DNA from: JAHDBG01 sp963922315
Lineage (GTDB): Bacteria; Pseudomonadota; Gammaproteobacteria; Chromatiales; Chromatiaceae
Direction of reading: 5' to 3'
Assembly: GCA_963922315.1 (NCBI GenBank)
Contig: CAWUID010000025.1
Span: 1 to 30,390, forward strand
DNA length: 30,390 nt
The notes under the pieces were generated by a model, which saw nothing but the letters and a program-made list of their open reading frames with translations, made no database searches and was not told where the DNA came from. The translations under genes were made by a program, and so were the position numbers. Each line of letters begins with the position of its first letter. Within the stretch, counting starts at the first letter, position 1. Below are positions 1 to 7,889 of this stretch, piece by piece.

Positions 1-42
1 GTTAACCTGGCTTTTCTCACCTTATTATTGCGAAGATTGTAA

Positions 43-105
43 ACAGGTTCTCAGGTGCAAACTCTCGCTGAAGCGATCCGGGCCTGTCTGAGGAACACGT
101 TATGA
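43..105 (+). pseudogene. C-terminal remnant of an NRPS-type thioesterase
   Basis: Read in the frame that ends at the TGA at 103-105, this stretch gives QVQTLAEAIRACLRNTL. That resembles the last helix of thioesterase domains of nonribosomal peptide synthetases. The frame is closed by a TAA at 40-42, so only a tail is readable. Its TGA overlaps the ATG of the next gene (ATGA). A matching tail (AESIRACLQALAN) stands in front of the second ATPase at 2644, which is the main reason to take this short piece seriously. The rest of any gene lies outside the window. The identification is an inference from a short sequence. Confidence 0.35.
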
Positions 106-1700
106 TACCCTTGTTTTTTAATAATGCCGGGCCTTCGGAACCAGAACTAAACTACATGATTGATCCGCTGATGCGGATCAATCTGCCACATATCGAACGT
201 CTGATTGCGCAACGACGTTATTTTGTGCTGCATGCACCCCGTCAGACCGGCAAAACGACCTGTTTAATGGCGCTGATGCACCACCTGAATAAACAGGGTC
301 ATTACCGGGCCTTGTATGCAAACATTGAACGGGCACAAACCGCACGCAATGATGTGAAGCATGGGATAGATGCCGTGGCAGAGGCCATTGCATCTGCTGC
401 CAGCATCTATTTGCAAGACCGGACATTATTCACCTGGCTGAACACACAACGCCAGTATTATGCAGCAGAGTCATTGGTACAAACCTTACTGGAGTACTGG
501 AGCCAAAAGTCGACTCAGCCTGCGGTGCTGTTTCTGGACGAAATCGATGCCTTAGTCGGCGATACCCTGATTTCAGTCCTGCGTCAGATCCGGGGCGGTT
601 ATACGCAACGTCCGGCAGCTTTTCCGATTTCCATTATTCTGTGTGGCGTACGCGATGTGCGCGACTACCGGATTGAAACCGGCGGTCAGGAGATTATTAC
701 CGGCGGTTCTGCGTTCAATATTAAGACGGAATCGTTGCGCCTGGGTAATTTTACCCGGCACGAAGTGGCAGCACTCTGGCAACAACACACGGAAGAAACC
801 GGGCAAGTATTTGCGGAAGCGATCTTTCCGGAACTCTGGGCAGATACCTGCGGCCAGCCCTGGCTGGTGAATGCATTGGCCTGGGAACTGACCGAAAAGA
901 TGCCGCATCTGGCAGACCGAGGGGTACCAGTGACGCTGGAAGATTACCGAACCGCCCGGGAGAAACTGATCCAGTCACGTGCCACACACCTGGATCAACT
1001 GACCGATAAGCTGAAAGAACCACGGGTGCATCAGGTCGTTGCTACCCTGCTGGCAGGTACCGGTAAACCTGCAGACATACCCACAGATGACGCTCAGTAT
1101 GTCGCTGATCTTGGTTTGATCACCCTGCAACCCGACATTTGTATAGCGAATCGTATTTATCAGGAAACAATCCCACGCGAATTGATCTGGACCAGCCAGG
1201 CCACAATTACCCACCAGCAGCACTGGTATCTGACACCAGAGCGGCGGCTGGATATGACGAAGTTGCTGCGAGCATTCCAGCAGTTCTTCCGCGAACACAG
1301 CGACGCCTGGATACAACAGTTCGACTACCAGGAAGCCGGGCCACAGTTGTTACTACAAGCATTTCTGCAACGGGTCGTGAACGGTGGTGGGCGCATCAGC
1401 CGCGAATACGGGCTCGGGCGCAAACGCACCGACTTGTACATTGAATGGCCGCTGGATGAGCGGGCAGGCTTTCATGGCGAAATCCAGCGAATCGTGCTGG
1501 AGCTGAAGATCTGCTATGGCTCGCTGGAGGCGACACTGAAAGATGGCTTACCGCAAACCGCGGATTATGCCGCGCGGTGTGGTGCGAACGAGATGCACCT
1601 GTTGATTTTTGATCGCCGGACTGAAGTGTCCTGGGACGAGAAGATCTGGTGCCGCACTGAAGATCAGGGCCAACATACAATCACTGTCTGGGGACTGTAA
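102..1700 (+). CDS. AAA-like P-loop ATPase with C-terminal PD-(D/E)XK-like nuclease domain, copy 1
   Basis: 532 residues. The N-terminal part is a P-loop ATPase: Walker A APRQTGKTT at about 45-53 (Ala in place of the usual first Gly) and Walker B VLFLDEIDAL at about 143-152. A helical middle region follows. The C-terminal part carries a PD-(D/E)XK-like pattern, Asp444 in KRTDLYIEW and Glu467-x-Lys469 in IVLELKI, then QTADYAARCGANEMHLLIFD, a tail common in AAA-like proteins of this class. The start is supported by AGGA seven bases upstream and by a matching start in copy 2. No signal peptide or membrane segment is seen. The family is often multicopy and its function is not established; a DNA-related or defence role is only a guess. 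The paralogue at 2644 is nearly identical over long stretches but diverges at about residues 79-139 and 318-365. Confidence 0.8.
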   Translation: MIPLFFNNAGPSEPELNYMIDPLMRINLPHIERLIAQRRYFVLHAPRQTGKTTCLMALMHHLNKQGHYRALYANIERAQTARNDVKHGIDAVAEAIASAASIYLQDRTLFTWLNTQRQYYAAESLVQTLLEYWSQKSTQPAVLFLDEIDALVGDTLISVLRQIRGGYTQRPAAFPISIILCGVRDVRDYRIETGGQEIITGGSAFNIKTESLRLGNFTRHEVAALWQQHTEETGQVFAEAIFPELWADTCGQPWLVNALAWELTEKMPHLADRGVPVTLEDYRTAREKLIQSRATHLDQLTDKLKEPRVHQVVATLLAGTGKPADIPTDDAQYVADLGLITLQPDICIANRIYQETIPRELIWTSQATITHQQHWYLTPERRLDMTKLLRAFQQFFREHSDAWIQQFDYQEAGPQLLLQAFLQRVVNGGGRISREYGLGRKRTDLYIEWPLDERAGFHGEIQRIVLELKICYGSLEATLKDGLPQTADYAARCGANEMHLLIFDRRTEVSWDEKIWCRTEDQGQHTITVWGL

Positions 1701-1784
1701 GCTGCAAAGCACCCTTCCAATATCAAAAAAACCATCTGATTCATTGCAAAAAAAAGACCCAACTCATGAATAACACCACATCCC

Positions 1785-2625
1785 TTGCGCAATATCCCCT
1801 GGCCAGAAGGAACGCTAATTTATATCCTGCCAGGTGCAATCGGTTCTGTGTTGTATCTGCGACCTCTTGCTACCGCTCTGGGATCACAACATCCGATCTA
1901 TGCGTTGCAAACACCTGGACTGCAACCGAATGAAGTAACACCGGACTCCGTCGAGGCGTTAGCAGCTTATCAGCTGGCAGCAATCCGTCAGCAACACCCA
2001 CAAGGGCCTTATCAGATTCTGAGACAATCTTCCGGCGGACGGGTCGCTTTTGAATTAGCTCGCCAATTAGAAGCCGGCAGAGAATTTGCCACCCTGATCG
2101 GTATACTGGATACCGCTGCGCCCGATGCACAGCAAAACTGGCAAGATCCGCAGGACGACGGCAGTGATGCGTATCAGCTCTGGTGTCTGTTGCAGGTGTT
2201 CACCGAACTGACCGTACATGACACGCCTTACACTCTGGCTGAATTACACGCACAAGGAGACCAGGCCCCTGCACAGGTACTGGGTTGGCTATAGCATCAT
2301 CAGATCGTCTTTACCGGGACCGGAACCGATACCACCACCACCTTACGCCGCTGGGCACAAACCTACCGGGCTACTGCACAGGGCCATGCCCGATATCAGT
2401 CACGGGCACGTCTCACTTGTTCGATCCATCTGTTCCGCGCCAGCGAACAGTCTCTCGAACCTGATGCTGCCGCTGCGTTTGCAGATCATCGTCCGCATTG
2501 GGGCTGGGGCGCCCATACCGAAGACCAGGTGCGTGAGATATCAGCGCCCGGTACCCATGTCACCATGATGGCCCGACCTTAGGGCTGAATCAATCCGAGC
2601 CTGTCTGCAAGCCCTTGCCAACTGA
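1785..2625 (+). pseudogene. Decayed NRPS/PKS-type thioesterase (alpha/beta hydrolase)
   Basis: The reading frame resembles the thioesterase domain that releases products from nonribosomal peptide synthetases. It shows LPGAIGSVLYLRPLATALG, the nucleophile region RQSSGGRVAFELARQLE (usual form GWSFGGRVAFE; the serine is at 2028-2030, the first Gly is Arg), LDTAAPDA, and the C-terminal LFRASE...WGWG...APGTHVTMM with the expected His. The frame is broken by an amber TAG at 2292-2294; the same frame continues to 2582. The natural tail (RAESIRACLQALAN, TGA at 2623-2625) is then in another frame, so a frameshift lies near 2578. The only start is a TTG at 1785; an ATG at 1766 is out of frame. No carrier or adenylation domain is nearby. 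It is most likely a dead gene lying between the two ATPase copies. Confidence 0.75.
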
Positions 2626-2643
2626 TATGTTCAGGAACACATC

Positions 2644-4239
2644 ATGATTCCTTTGTTTTTCAACAACGCCGGGCCCTCAGTGCCGGAATTGAACTACATG
2701 ATTGATCCGTTGACACGGATCAATCTGCCAGCCATCAAACGACTGATCGCACAACAACGTTATTTTGTCCTGCATGCACCGCGTCAGACGGGAAAAACCA
2801 CCTGTTTAATGGCTCTGATGGCTCATCTGAATCAACAGGGCGATTACCGTGCGCTGTATGCGAATATTGAACCGGCACAGGCCTGGCGTAACAACATTCC
2901 GGAAGCGATGCGGACTATCTGTTATCTCCTGGCACATTATGCCGAAAGTGACTTACACGATGATTTCATGTTGCAGCAAGCAGAGTCTGCGTTACAACAG
3001 GGAACAGGTCAGGCACTTACTCGCTTACTCAGTTTATGGGTGCGCCATTGCAACCGCCCGGTTGTGCTGTTTCTGGACGAAATTGATGCCTTAGTCGGCG
3101 ATACTCTGATTTCAGTCCTGCGCCAGATTCGGGGCGGTTATACGCAACGTCCGGCAGCGTTCCCGATTTCTATTGTTCTGTGCGGGGTGCGCGATGTGCG
3201 CGATTACCGGATTGAAACCGGCGGTCAGGAGATTATTACCGGCGGTTCTGCGTTCAATATTAAGACTGAATCGTTGCGCCTGGGTAATTTTACCCGGCAG
3301 GAAGTGGCAGCACTCTGGTTACAACACACGGAAGAAACCGGACAGACGTTTGCAGAAGCGATCTTTCCGGAATTATGGGCAGATACCTGCGGACAGCCTT
3401 GGCTGGTGAATGCACTGGCCTGGGAGCTAACCGAAAAGATGTCGCATCTGGCAGACCGGCGGGTACCAGTGACGTTGGAAGATTACCGGACCGCCCGAGA
3501 GAAACTGATTCAGTCACGCGCAACGCACCTGGATCAACTGACCGATAAGCTGAAAGAACCACGGGTTCATCATGTCATGTCGGCTATCTTATCCGGTGCG
3601 GATGACGAATCAGATATCCCGACAGACGACATTCAGTATGTCGCTGATCTGGGACTCATCACAGCCCGACCAGACACACAGATTGCGAACCGTATTTATC
3701 AGGAAGTGATACCACGCGAACTGATCTGGTCAAAACAAACACGGATTACCCATCAACAACATTGGTATCTGACGCCGGAACGGCGACTGGACATACCGCG
3801 ATTGTTACAGGCATTCCAGCAATTCTTCCGCGAACACAGTGACACCTGGATACAACAGTTCGACTATAAAGAAGCCGGGCCACAGCTACTATTGCAAGCG
3901 TTTTTGCAACGGATCGTGAATGGCGGCGGGCGGATCAGCCGCGAATACGGGCTCGGACGCAAACGCACCGATCTGTATATCGAATGGCCGGTGGATGAAC
4001 AGGCAGGCTTTCATGGAGAAATTCAGCGAATCGTACTGGAGCTGAAGATCCGCTATGGCTCACTGGAGGCGACACTAAAGGACGGACTACCGCAAACCGC
4101 AGACTATGCCGCGCGGTGTGGTGCGGATGAAATGCACCTGCTGATCTTTGATCGCCGCACTGACATATCCTGGGACGACAAGATCTGGCACCAGACAAAA
4201 CATCAGGATCACCGCACCATCACGGTCTGGGGACTATAA
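2644..4239 (+). CDS. AAA-like P-loop ATPase with C-terminal PD-(D/E)XK-like nuclease domain, copy 2
   Basis: 531 residues, paralogue of the gene at 102. It has the same architecture: Walker A APRQTGKTT, Walker B VVLFLDEIDAL, a helical middle, then TDLYIEW and LELKIRYG as the PD-(D/E)XK-like residues. Long stretches match copy 1 almost base for base, for example 3065-3570 against 532-1030. The segment between Walker A and Walker B (about 2880-3060) shares little with copy 1. A second diverged block follows near residues 318-365. The upstream sequence also matches (rATCCGrGCCTGTCTG, then AGGAACAC and ATG), so the duplication includes the tail of the preceding thioesterase. AGGA sits seven bases before the ATG. 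Both copies look intact. The function is unknown. Confidence 0.8.
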   Translation: MIPLFFNNAGPSVPELNYMIDPLTRINLPAIKRLIAQQRYFVLHAPRQTGKTTCLMALMAHLNQQGDYRALYANIEPAQAWRNNIPEAMRTICYLLAHYAESDLHDDFMLQQAESALQQGTGQALTRLLSLWVRHCNRPVVLFLDEIDALVGDTLISVLRQIRGGYTQRPAAFPISIVLCGVRDVRDYRIETGGQEIITGGSAFNIKTESLRLGNFTRQEVAALWLQHTEETGQTFAEAIFPELWADTCGQPWLVNALAWELTEKMSHLADRRVPVTLEDYRTAREKLIQSRATHLDQLTDKLKEPRVHHVMSAILSGADDESDIPTDDIQYVADLGLITARPDTQIANRIYQEVIPRELIWSKQTRITHQQHWYLTPERRLDIPRLLQAFQQFFREHSDTWIQQFDYKEAGPQLLLQAFLQRIVNGGGRISREYGLGRKRTDLYIEWPVDEQAGFHGEIQRIVLELKIRYGSLEATLKDGLPQTADYAARCGADEMHLLIFDRRTDISWDDKIWHQTKHQDHRTITVWGL

Positions 4240-4334
4240 TAAAGCGACTTTATGATGCCTGGATTGGTAATACACCCTTGGTGTACCAACCATCATCTAT
4301 TTTCAGTTCTGATAACCCTCTGAAGGTAATCATC

Positions 4335-5780
4335 ATGCCATGGGAAACTGTGATTGGCCTGGAAATTCATACTCAGCTGGCCACACAATCCAAAATTTTT
4401 TCCGGTTCTGCCACCACGTTTGGCGCAGCACCGAACACTCAGGCAGCTCTGGTGGACCTGGGTATGCCTGGGGTACTGCCGGTAATGAACCAAGCAGCTG
4501 TGCAGATGGCGGTGCGATTCGGGCGTGCGATTGGCGCTGAGATCGCATCGCATTCCGTATTTGCCCGCAAACATTATTTTTATCCCGATCTGCCGAAAGG
4601 CTACCAGATCAGCCAGTACGAACTCCCGGTAGTGGGGAAAGGTACCGTGTCTCTGGTCACAGCAGACGGCACTACAAAATCTATCGGAGTAACCCGCGCG
4701 CACCTGGAAGAAGACGCCGGTAAATCACTGCATGACGCCTTTCATGGCATGAGTGGGATTGACCTGAACCGGGCCGGCACACCACTCTTAGAAATCGTAT
4801 CTGAACCCGATATGCGTTCTGCCACCGAGGCAGTCGCGTATGCACGCAAGATCCATCAGATTGTGACCTGTATTGGGATTTGTGATGGCAACCTGCAAGA
4901 AGGCAGTTTCCGGTGTGACGCGAATGTGTCTGTACGCCCCGCGGGACAGACACAATTAGGTACCCGCACCGAACTGAAAAATATCAACTCATTTCGCTTT
5001 CTGCACAAAGCGATAGAATTCGAAGTGGAACGGCAGATCAACATTCTGGAAGACGGTGGCCGCATTGTGCAGGAAACCCGACTGTATGACGCAGAACGGG
5101 ATGAAACACGCAGTATGCGCTCAAAAGAAGAAGCAAATGATTATCGTTATTTCCCCGACCCGGATTTGTTGCCATTGGTCATTGACGACGACTTTATCGC
5201 CACCGCCACCGCCGATATGCCAGAACTACCGGATGCACGCGCCGCTCGTTTTCAGGCTGAGTTTGACATGTCTGCGTATGCCGCAGACAGCCTGACCAGC
5301 AGTCGTGACCTGGCAGACTTTTTTGAATCTGTGGCGACAACCTGTGGCGATGCAACCCTGGCGGCAAACTGGGTGCTGGGCGAGTTCAGCGCCGCGCTGA
5401 ACAAGGCAGACACAGCACTGGCAGCATCGCCGGTTTCCGCTGACGACCTGGCCGGGCTGTTATGCCGGATTCAGGATCAGACCATCTCTGGCAAGATTGC
5501 GAAACAAGTGTTTGCTGCGATGTGGCAGGGCGAAGGCACTGCCGATACCGTGATCGCAGCACACGGCCTGAAACAGGTCACCGACACCAGCGCACTCGCC
5601 ACCTGGGTGGATGAAGTGATCGCAGCCAGCCCAGAACAGGTGGCCAACTACCAGGCAGCTGCGACAGAAAAAAGACCAAAAATGATCGGCTTTTTCGTCG
5701 GTCAGGTGATGAAAAAATCCAGAGGTAAAGCCAATCCGCAGCAGGTAAACCAACTCCTGCAAGAGCGGCTATGCCCGTGA
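4335..5780 (+). CDS. gatB: Aspartyl/glutamyl-tRNA(Asn/Gln) amidotransferase subunit B
   Basis: 481 residues, the usual GatB length. GatB is the tRNA-binding and kinase subunit of GatCAB, which converts misacylated Glu-tRNA(Gln) or Asp-tRNA(Asn) to the amidated form in the cytoplasm. Family hallmarks are MPWETVIGLEIHTQL at the start, ARKHYFYPDLPKGYQISQYE, HLEEDAGKSLHD, DLNRAGTPLLEIVSEPD, and a C-terminal YqeY-type domain ending in GFFVGQVMKKSRGKANPQ. The frame is open from 4278, but the conserved N-terminus and GAAGGT about eight bases upstream place the start at 4335. GatC and GatA, normally just upstream, are not seen; the tandem ATPase block occupies that side. The stop overlaps the next start by 10 bases. 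Confidence 0.96.
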   Translation: MPWETVIGLEIHTQLATQSKIFSGSATTFGAAPNTQAALVDLGMPGVLPVMNQAAVQMAVRFGRAIGAEIASHSVFARKHYFYPDLPKGYQISQYELPVVGKGTVSLVTADGTTKSIGVTRAHLEEDAGKSLHDAFHGMSGIDLNRAGTPLLEIVSEPDMRSATEAVAYARKIHQIVTCIGICDGNLQEGSFRCDANVSVRPAGQTQLGTRTELKNINSFRFLHKAIEFEVERQINILEDGGRIVQETRLYDAERDETRSMRSKEEANDYRYFPDPDLLPLVIDDDFIATATADMPELPDARAARFQAEFDMSAYAADSLTSSRDLADFFESVATTCGDATLAANWVLGEFSAALNKADTALAASPVSADDLAGLLCRIQDQTISGKIAKQVFAAMWQGEGTADTVIAAHGLKQVTDTSALATWVDEVIAASPEQVANYQAAATEKRPKMIGFFVGQVMKKSRGKANPQQVNQLLQERLCP

Positions 5781-6754
5781 TACACCATGTTGTGGTGCCC
5801 GACCTGCTCGGGCCATTTCCAGCCTCTGCCACCCTACCCGAACTGCCGCCCCTGCCTGCACTATCACGCCTGCTCAGCCGGGCAGAGCGCAATGCAGCAC
5901 CGGTTGGCTATGCCCGGACCTTATGCAAACTGTTCGGGCTACCGGTTGCACCAGGCCAGGACCTGCCGACTGGTGCACTTAGTTGGCGCCTGAACCCACC
6001 GCTGGCACCAGACCAGTGGGTCTTTCAAGCACACCCGATCCACCTGCAACCCGATCAGGATCGGCTACTCGCGTTTGATTTTCACCACCAACCACTCGGC
6101 CTGACAGAGGCCGAGGCCTTCATCACCCTGTTTAACGACCACTTCAAAGATGAAGGCTTGCGTTTATGGCTGGCAGAGCCGAATCACTGGTTTTTATCGG
6201 TGCAACAACACCCGGGTATCCGGACCCACCCTCTGAGTAGAGTGTTGGGACGCCCGATAGAACACTTCCTGCCCAGTGGCCCGGATGCAATTCACTGGCA
6301 CTCACTGCTGAATGAAGTACAAATGTTGTGGCATGAATCGCCACCCAACCAGATCCGGGCAGAACGCGAGCTTCCTGCAGTCAGTGGACTATGGCTGAGT
6401 GGCGGTGGCTGCCTGCCACAAGCAGCACCACACCAGTTTGCCAATGTCAGCGGCGACGACCATTTATTGCAGGGATTAGCCCAACTGGCCAACACACGCA
6501 CTGGCACCCGACAAACACCCAGCATACACATGCTGTCAGCACCAGGTCGGGCCGTACTGGACGCAGACCCGATGGCCTGGATGGTGGCACTACGCCAACT
6601 GGAACATCAACTGGGGTTACTGTGCAACGATGAAATCATCCTGTATCCCTGTGACGGACAACAATGGCACTGGCAAACGGGCCGACGCTGGTGGCGCCGA
6701 ACCCGCCCGATCACAGATTGGATGACCACAGAAATCAAAGGGAAAAACGCATGA
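5771..6754 (+). CDS. RpfE/COG4255-type conserved protein (phosphoglycerate-mutase-like)
   Basis: 327 residues. It resembles the conserved beta/gammaproteobacterial proteins called RpfE-type regulatory protein or 'phosphoglycerate mutase' (COG4255). Features recalled from that group include WVFQAHPIHLQPDQDRLLAFD, a middle WFLSVQQHPGIRTHPL...VLGRPIEHFLPSGPDAIHWHSLLNEVQMLWHES, and SGLWLSGGG. The biochemical role of the group is poorly defined; the mutase name rests on distant similarity and no phosphatase metal motif is obvious. It overlaps gatB by 10 bases and the adaptor gene by 4 (ATGA at 6751-6754), so co-translation is likely. No signal peptide or membrane helix is visible. Confidence 0.6.
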   Translation: MPVIHHVVVPDLLGPFPASATLPELPPLPALSRLLSRAERNAAPVGYARTLCKLFGLPVAPGQDLPTGALSWRLNPPLAPDQWVFQAHPIHLQPDQDRLLAFDFHHQPLGLTEAEAFITLFNDHFKDEGLRLWLAEPNHWFLSVQQHPGIRTHPLSRVLGRPIEHFLPSGPDAIHWHSLLNEVQMLWHESPPNQIRAERELPAVSGLWLSGGGCLPQAAPHQFANVSGDDHLLQGLAQLANTRTGTRQTPSIHMLSAPGRAVLDADPMAWMVALRQLEHQLGLLCNDEIILYPCDGQQWHWQTGRRWWRRTRPITDWMTTEIKGKNA

Positions 6755-7746
6755 TGCCGCAGTACGGTAGTGCACTATTCGCAGCCAGCCTGATGACCAG
6801 CGTCATGGCAGCATCCGAGACTCTGGAACTGCAACCTGTCACCGTGGCAACGCAAGTGATCCTGAGCGGCCAGGTCGAAGCAGTGCATGAAGCGACCCTG
6901 AGTGCCCAGGTCAGCGCCCGGGTGCAAGACATCCGGGTTGATGTGAATGACCAGGTACTGCCAGACACCCTGGTCGTCGTACTGGACGATGCCGAACTGA
7001 AGGCACAACTGCAAAAGGCACAGTCTGCGCTGCGCGTGGCACGCTCCGACAACGCGCGGGCAGAAGCCGACTATCGCCGTTATCAGGCATTACAAAAAAA
7101 ACAATACGTAACCGCGGAAGCAGCCAAGCAGTACCAGAGCCAGCGCGATATTTCACGTGCGAATGTGATTGCAGCCCGTGCCCAAATTGCTGAAATCGAA
7201 CAAAAACTGACCTATACCCAGATCAAGGCACCGTATGGTGGCGTGGTCACAGCACGCCACATCAAGGTGGGCGAAACAGCACAAGTAGGACAACCACTAT
7301 TATCCGGGTTTGACCTGTCCGCGTTACGAGTACAAGCGCATGTGCCACAGGGCCTGATCTCAGAAATCAGAAACGCGGGCTTTATCCGGGCACAGAATGC
7401 AGCGGGTGAATGGCATACTCTTACCGACCTGACCATCTTTCCGCAGGCAGATCCAGCCACACACACAGTTGCCGTCCGCGGCCTGTTGAATCCAGCGCAG
7501 TTTCAGTCCATGCCTGGCAGCTATCTGCTACTGGCGGTGCCGACCGGACAACAATCAGTGATCCGCATCCCGGCCGACAGCCTGCTGGAACGCGGTGACT
7601 TACATGCAGTATACGTCTGGCAGGACGGCACCACCTTTCTGCGCCAGGTTGTGATCGGACAACGCACACCAGAAGGCATCGTGATCCTGTCCGGCCTGCA
7701 GGCCGGAGAACATATCCTGCGGCATGCAGCAGGATACACACCATAA
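6751..7746 (+). CDS. RND efflux periplasmic adaptor (membrane fusion protein)
   Basis: 331 residues. It has a short N-terminal export signal ending near VMA-AS, then a lipoyl/barrel-sandwich half (ILSGQVEAVHEATLSAQVSARV...VNDQVLPDTLVVVLDD). A coiled-coil hairpin rich in Ala, Gln and Arg follows at about residues 88-150. The second lipoyl half is YTQIKAPYGGVVTARHIKVGETAQVGQPL, and then a beta-barrel. These are the standard parts of the adaptor that links an inner-membrane RND pump to a TolC-like channel. The start at 6751 is preferred over an upstream in-frame 6664 because it gives a signal peptide and an ATGA overlap with the previous stop. The pump partner is at 9979, separated by an AT-rich gene. 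The stop codon lies inside one copy of an 11-bp direct repeat. Confidence 0.9.
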   Translation: MMPQYGSALFAASLMTSVMAASETLELQPVTVATQVILSGQVEAVHEATLSAQVSARVQDIRVDVNDQVLPDTLVVVLDDAELKAQLQKAQSALRVARSDNARAEADYRRYQALQKKQYVTAEAAKQYQSQRDISRANVIAARAQIAEIEQKLTYTQIKAPYGGVVTARHIKVGETAQVGQPLLSGFDLSALRVQAHVPQGLISEIRNAGFIRAQNAAGEWHTLTDLTIFPQADPATHTVAVRGLLNPAQFQSMPGSYLLLAVPTGQQSVIRIPADSLLERGDLHAVYVWQDGTTFLRQVVIGQRTPEGIVILSGLQAGEHILRHAAGYTP

Positions 7747-7752
7747 AATGAT
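7742..7752 (+). repeat. Direct repeat CATAAAATGAT, left copy
   Basis: This 11-bp sequence spans the adaptor stop codon and recurs exactly at 9627-9637. The two copies bracket the AT-rich nuclease-fusion gene. They could be a target-site duplication or recombination scar, or a chance match in AT-rich DNA. Confidence 0.4.
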
Positions 7753-7889
7753 GGTGTACCGCTTCATCCCGTGTTCAGGCTGTACTGTAGTAGCATCTCG
7801 TTTTGTGACACTGGCAAGCGTTTCACCTTGAGACACACAGCAACGATCTGGCAACATCAAAGACTGGCGCTCCACTGAAAGAAAAAATC

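Noticed and set aside
573..908. Long antisense and alternate-frame ORFs opposite the ATPases, pump, mutS and others
   Set aside because: They follow the codon pattern of the recognised genes, have no domains or ribosome sites and repeat between the two ATPase copies only because those genes are paralogous.
2292..2294. Amber codon read through as a recoded residue in the thioesterase
   Set aside because: A second lesion near 2578 and a damaged nucleophile elbow make simple decay more likely; nothing else in the window suggests recoding.
4278..4334. Upstream extension of gatB
   Set aside because: The family N-terminus and a good ribosome site point to 4335; the 19 extra residues have no family counterpart.
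6664..6750. Upstream start of the RND adaptor
   Set aside because: It would bury the signal peptide behind 29 residues and lie deep in the preceding gene.
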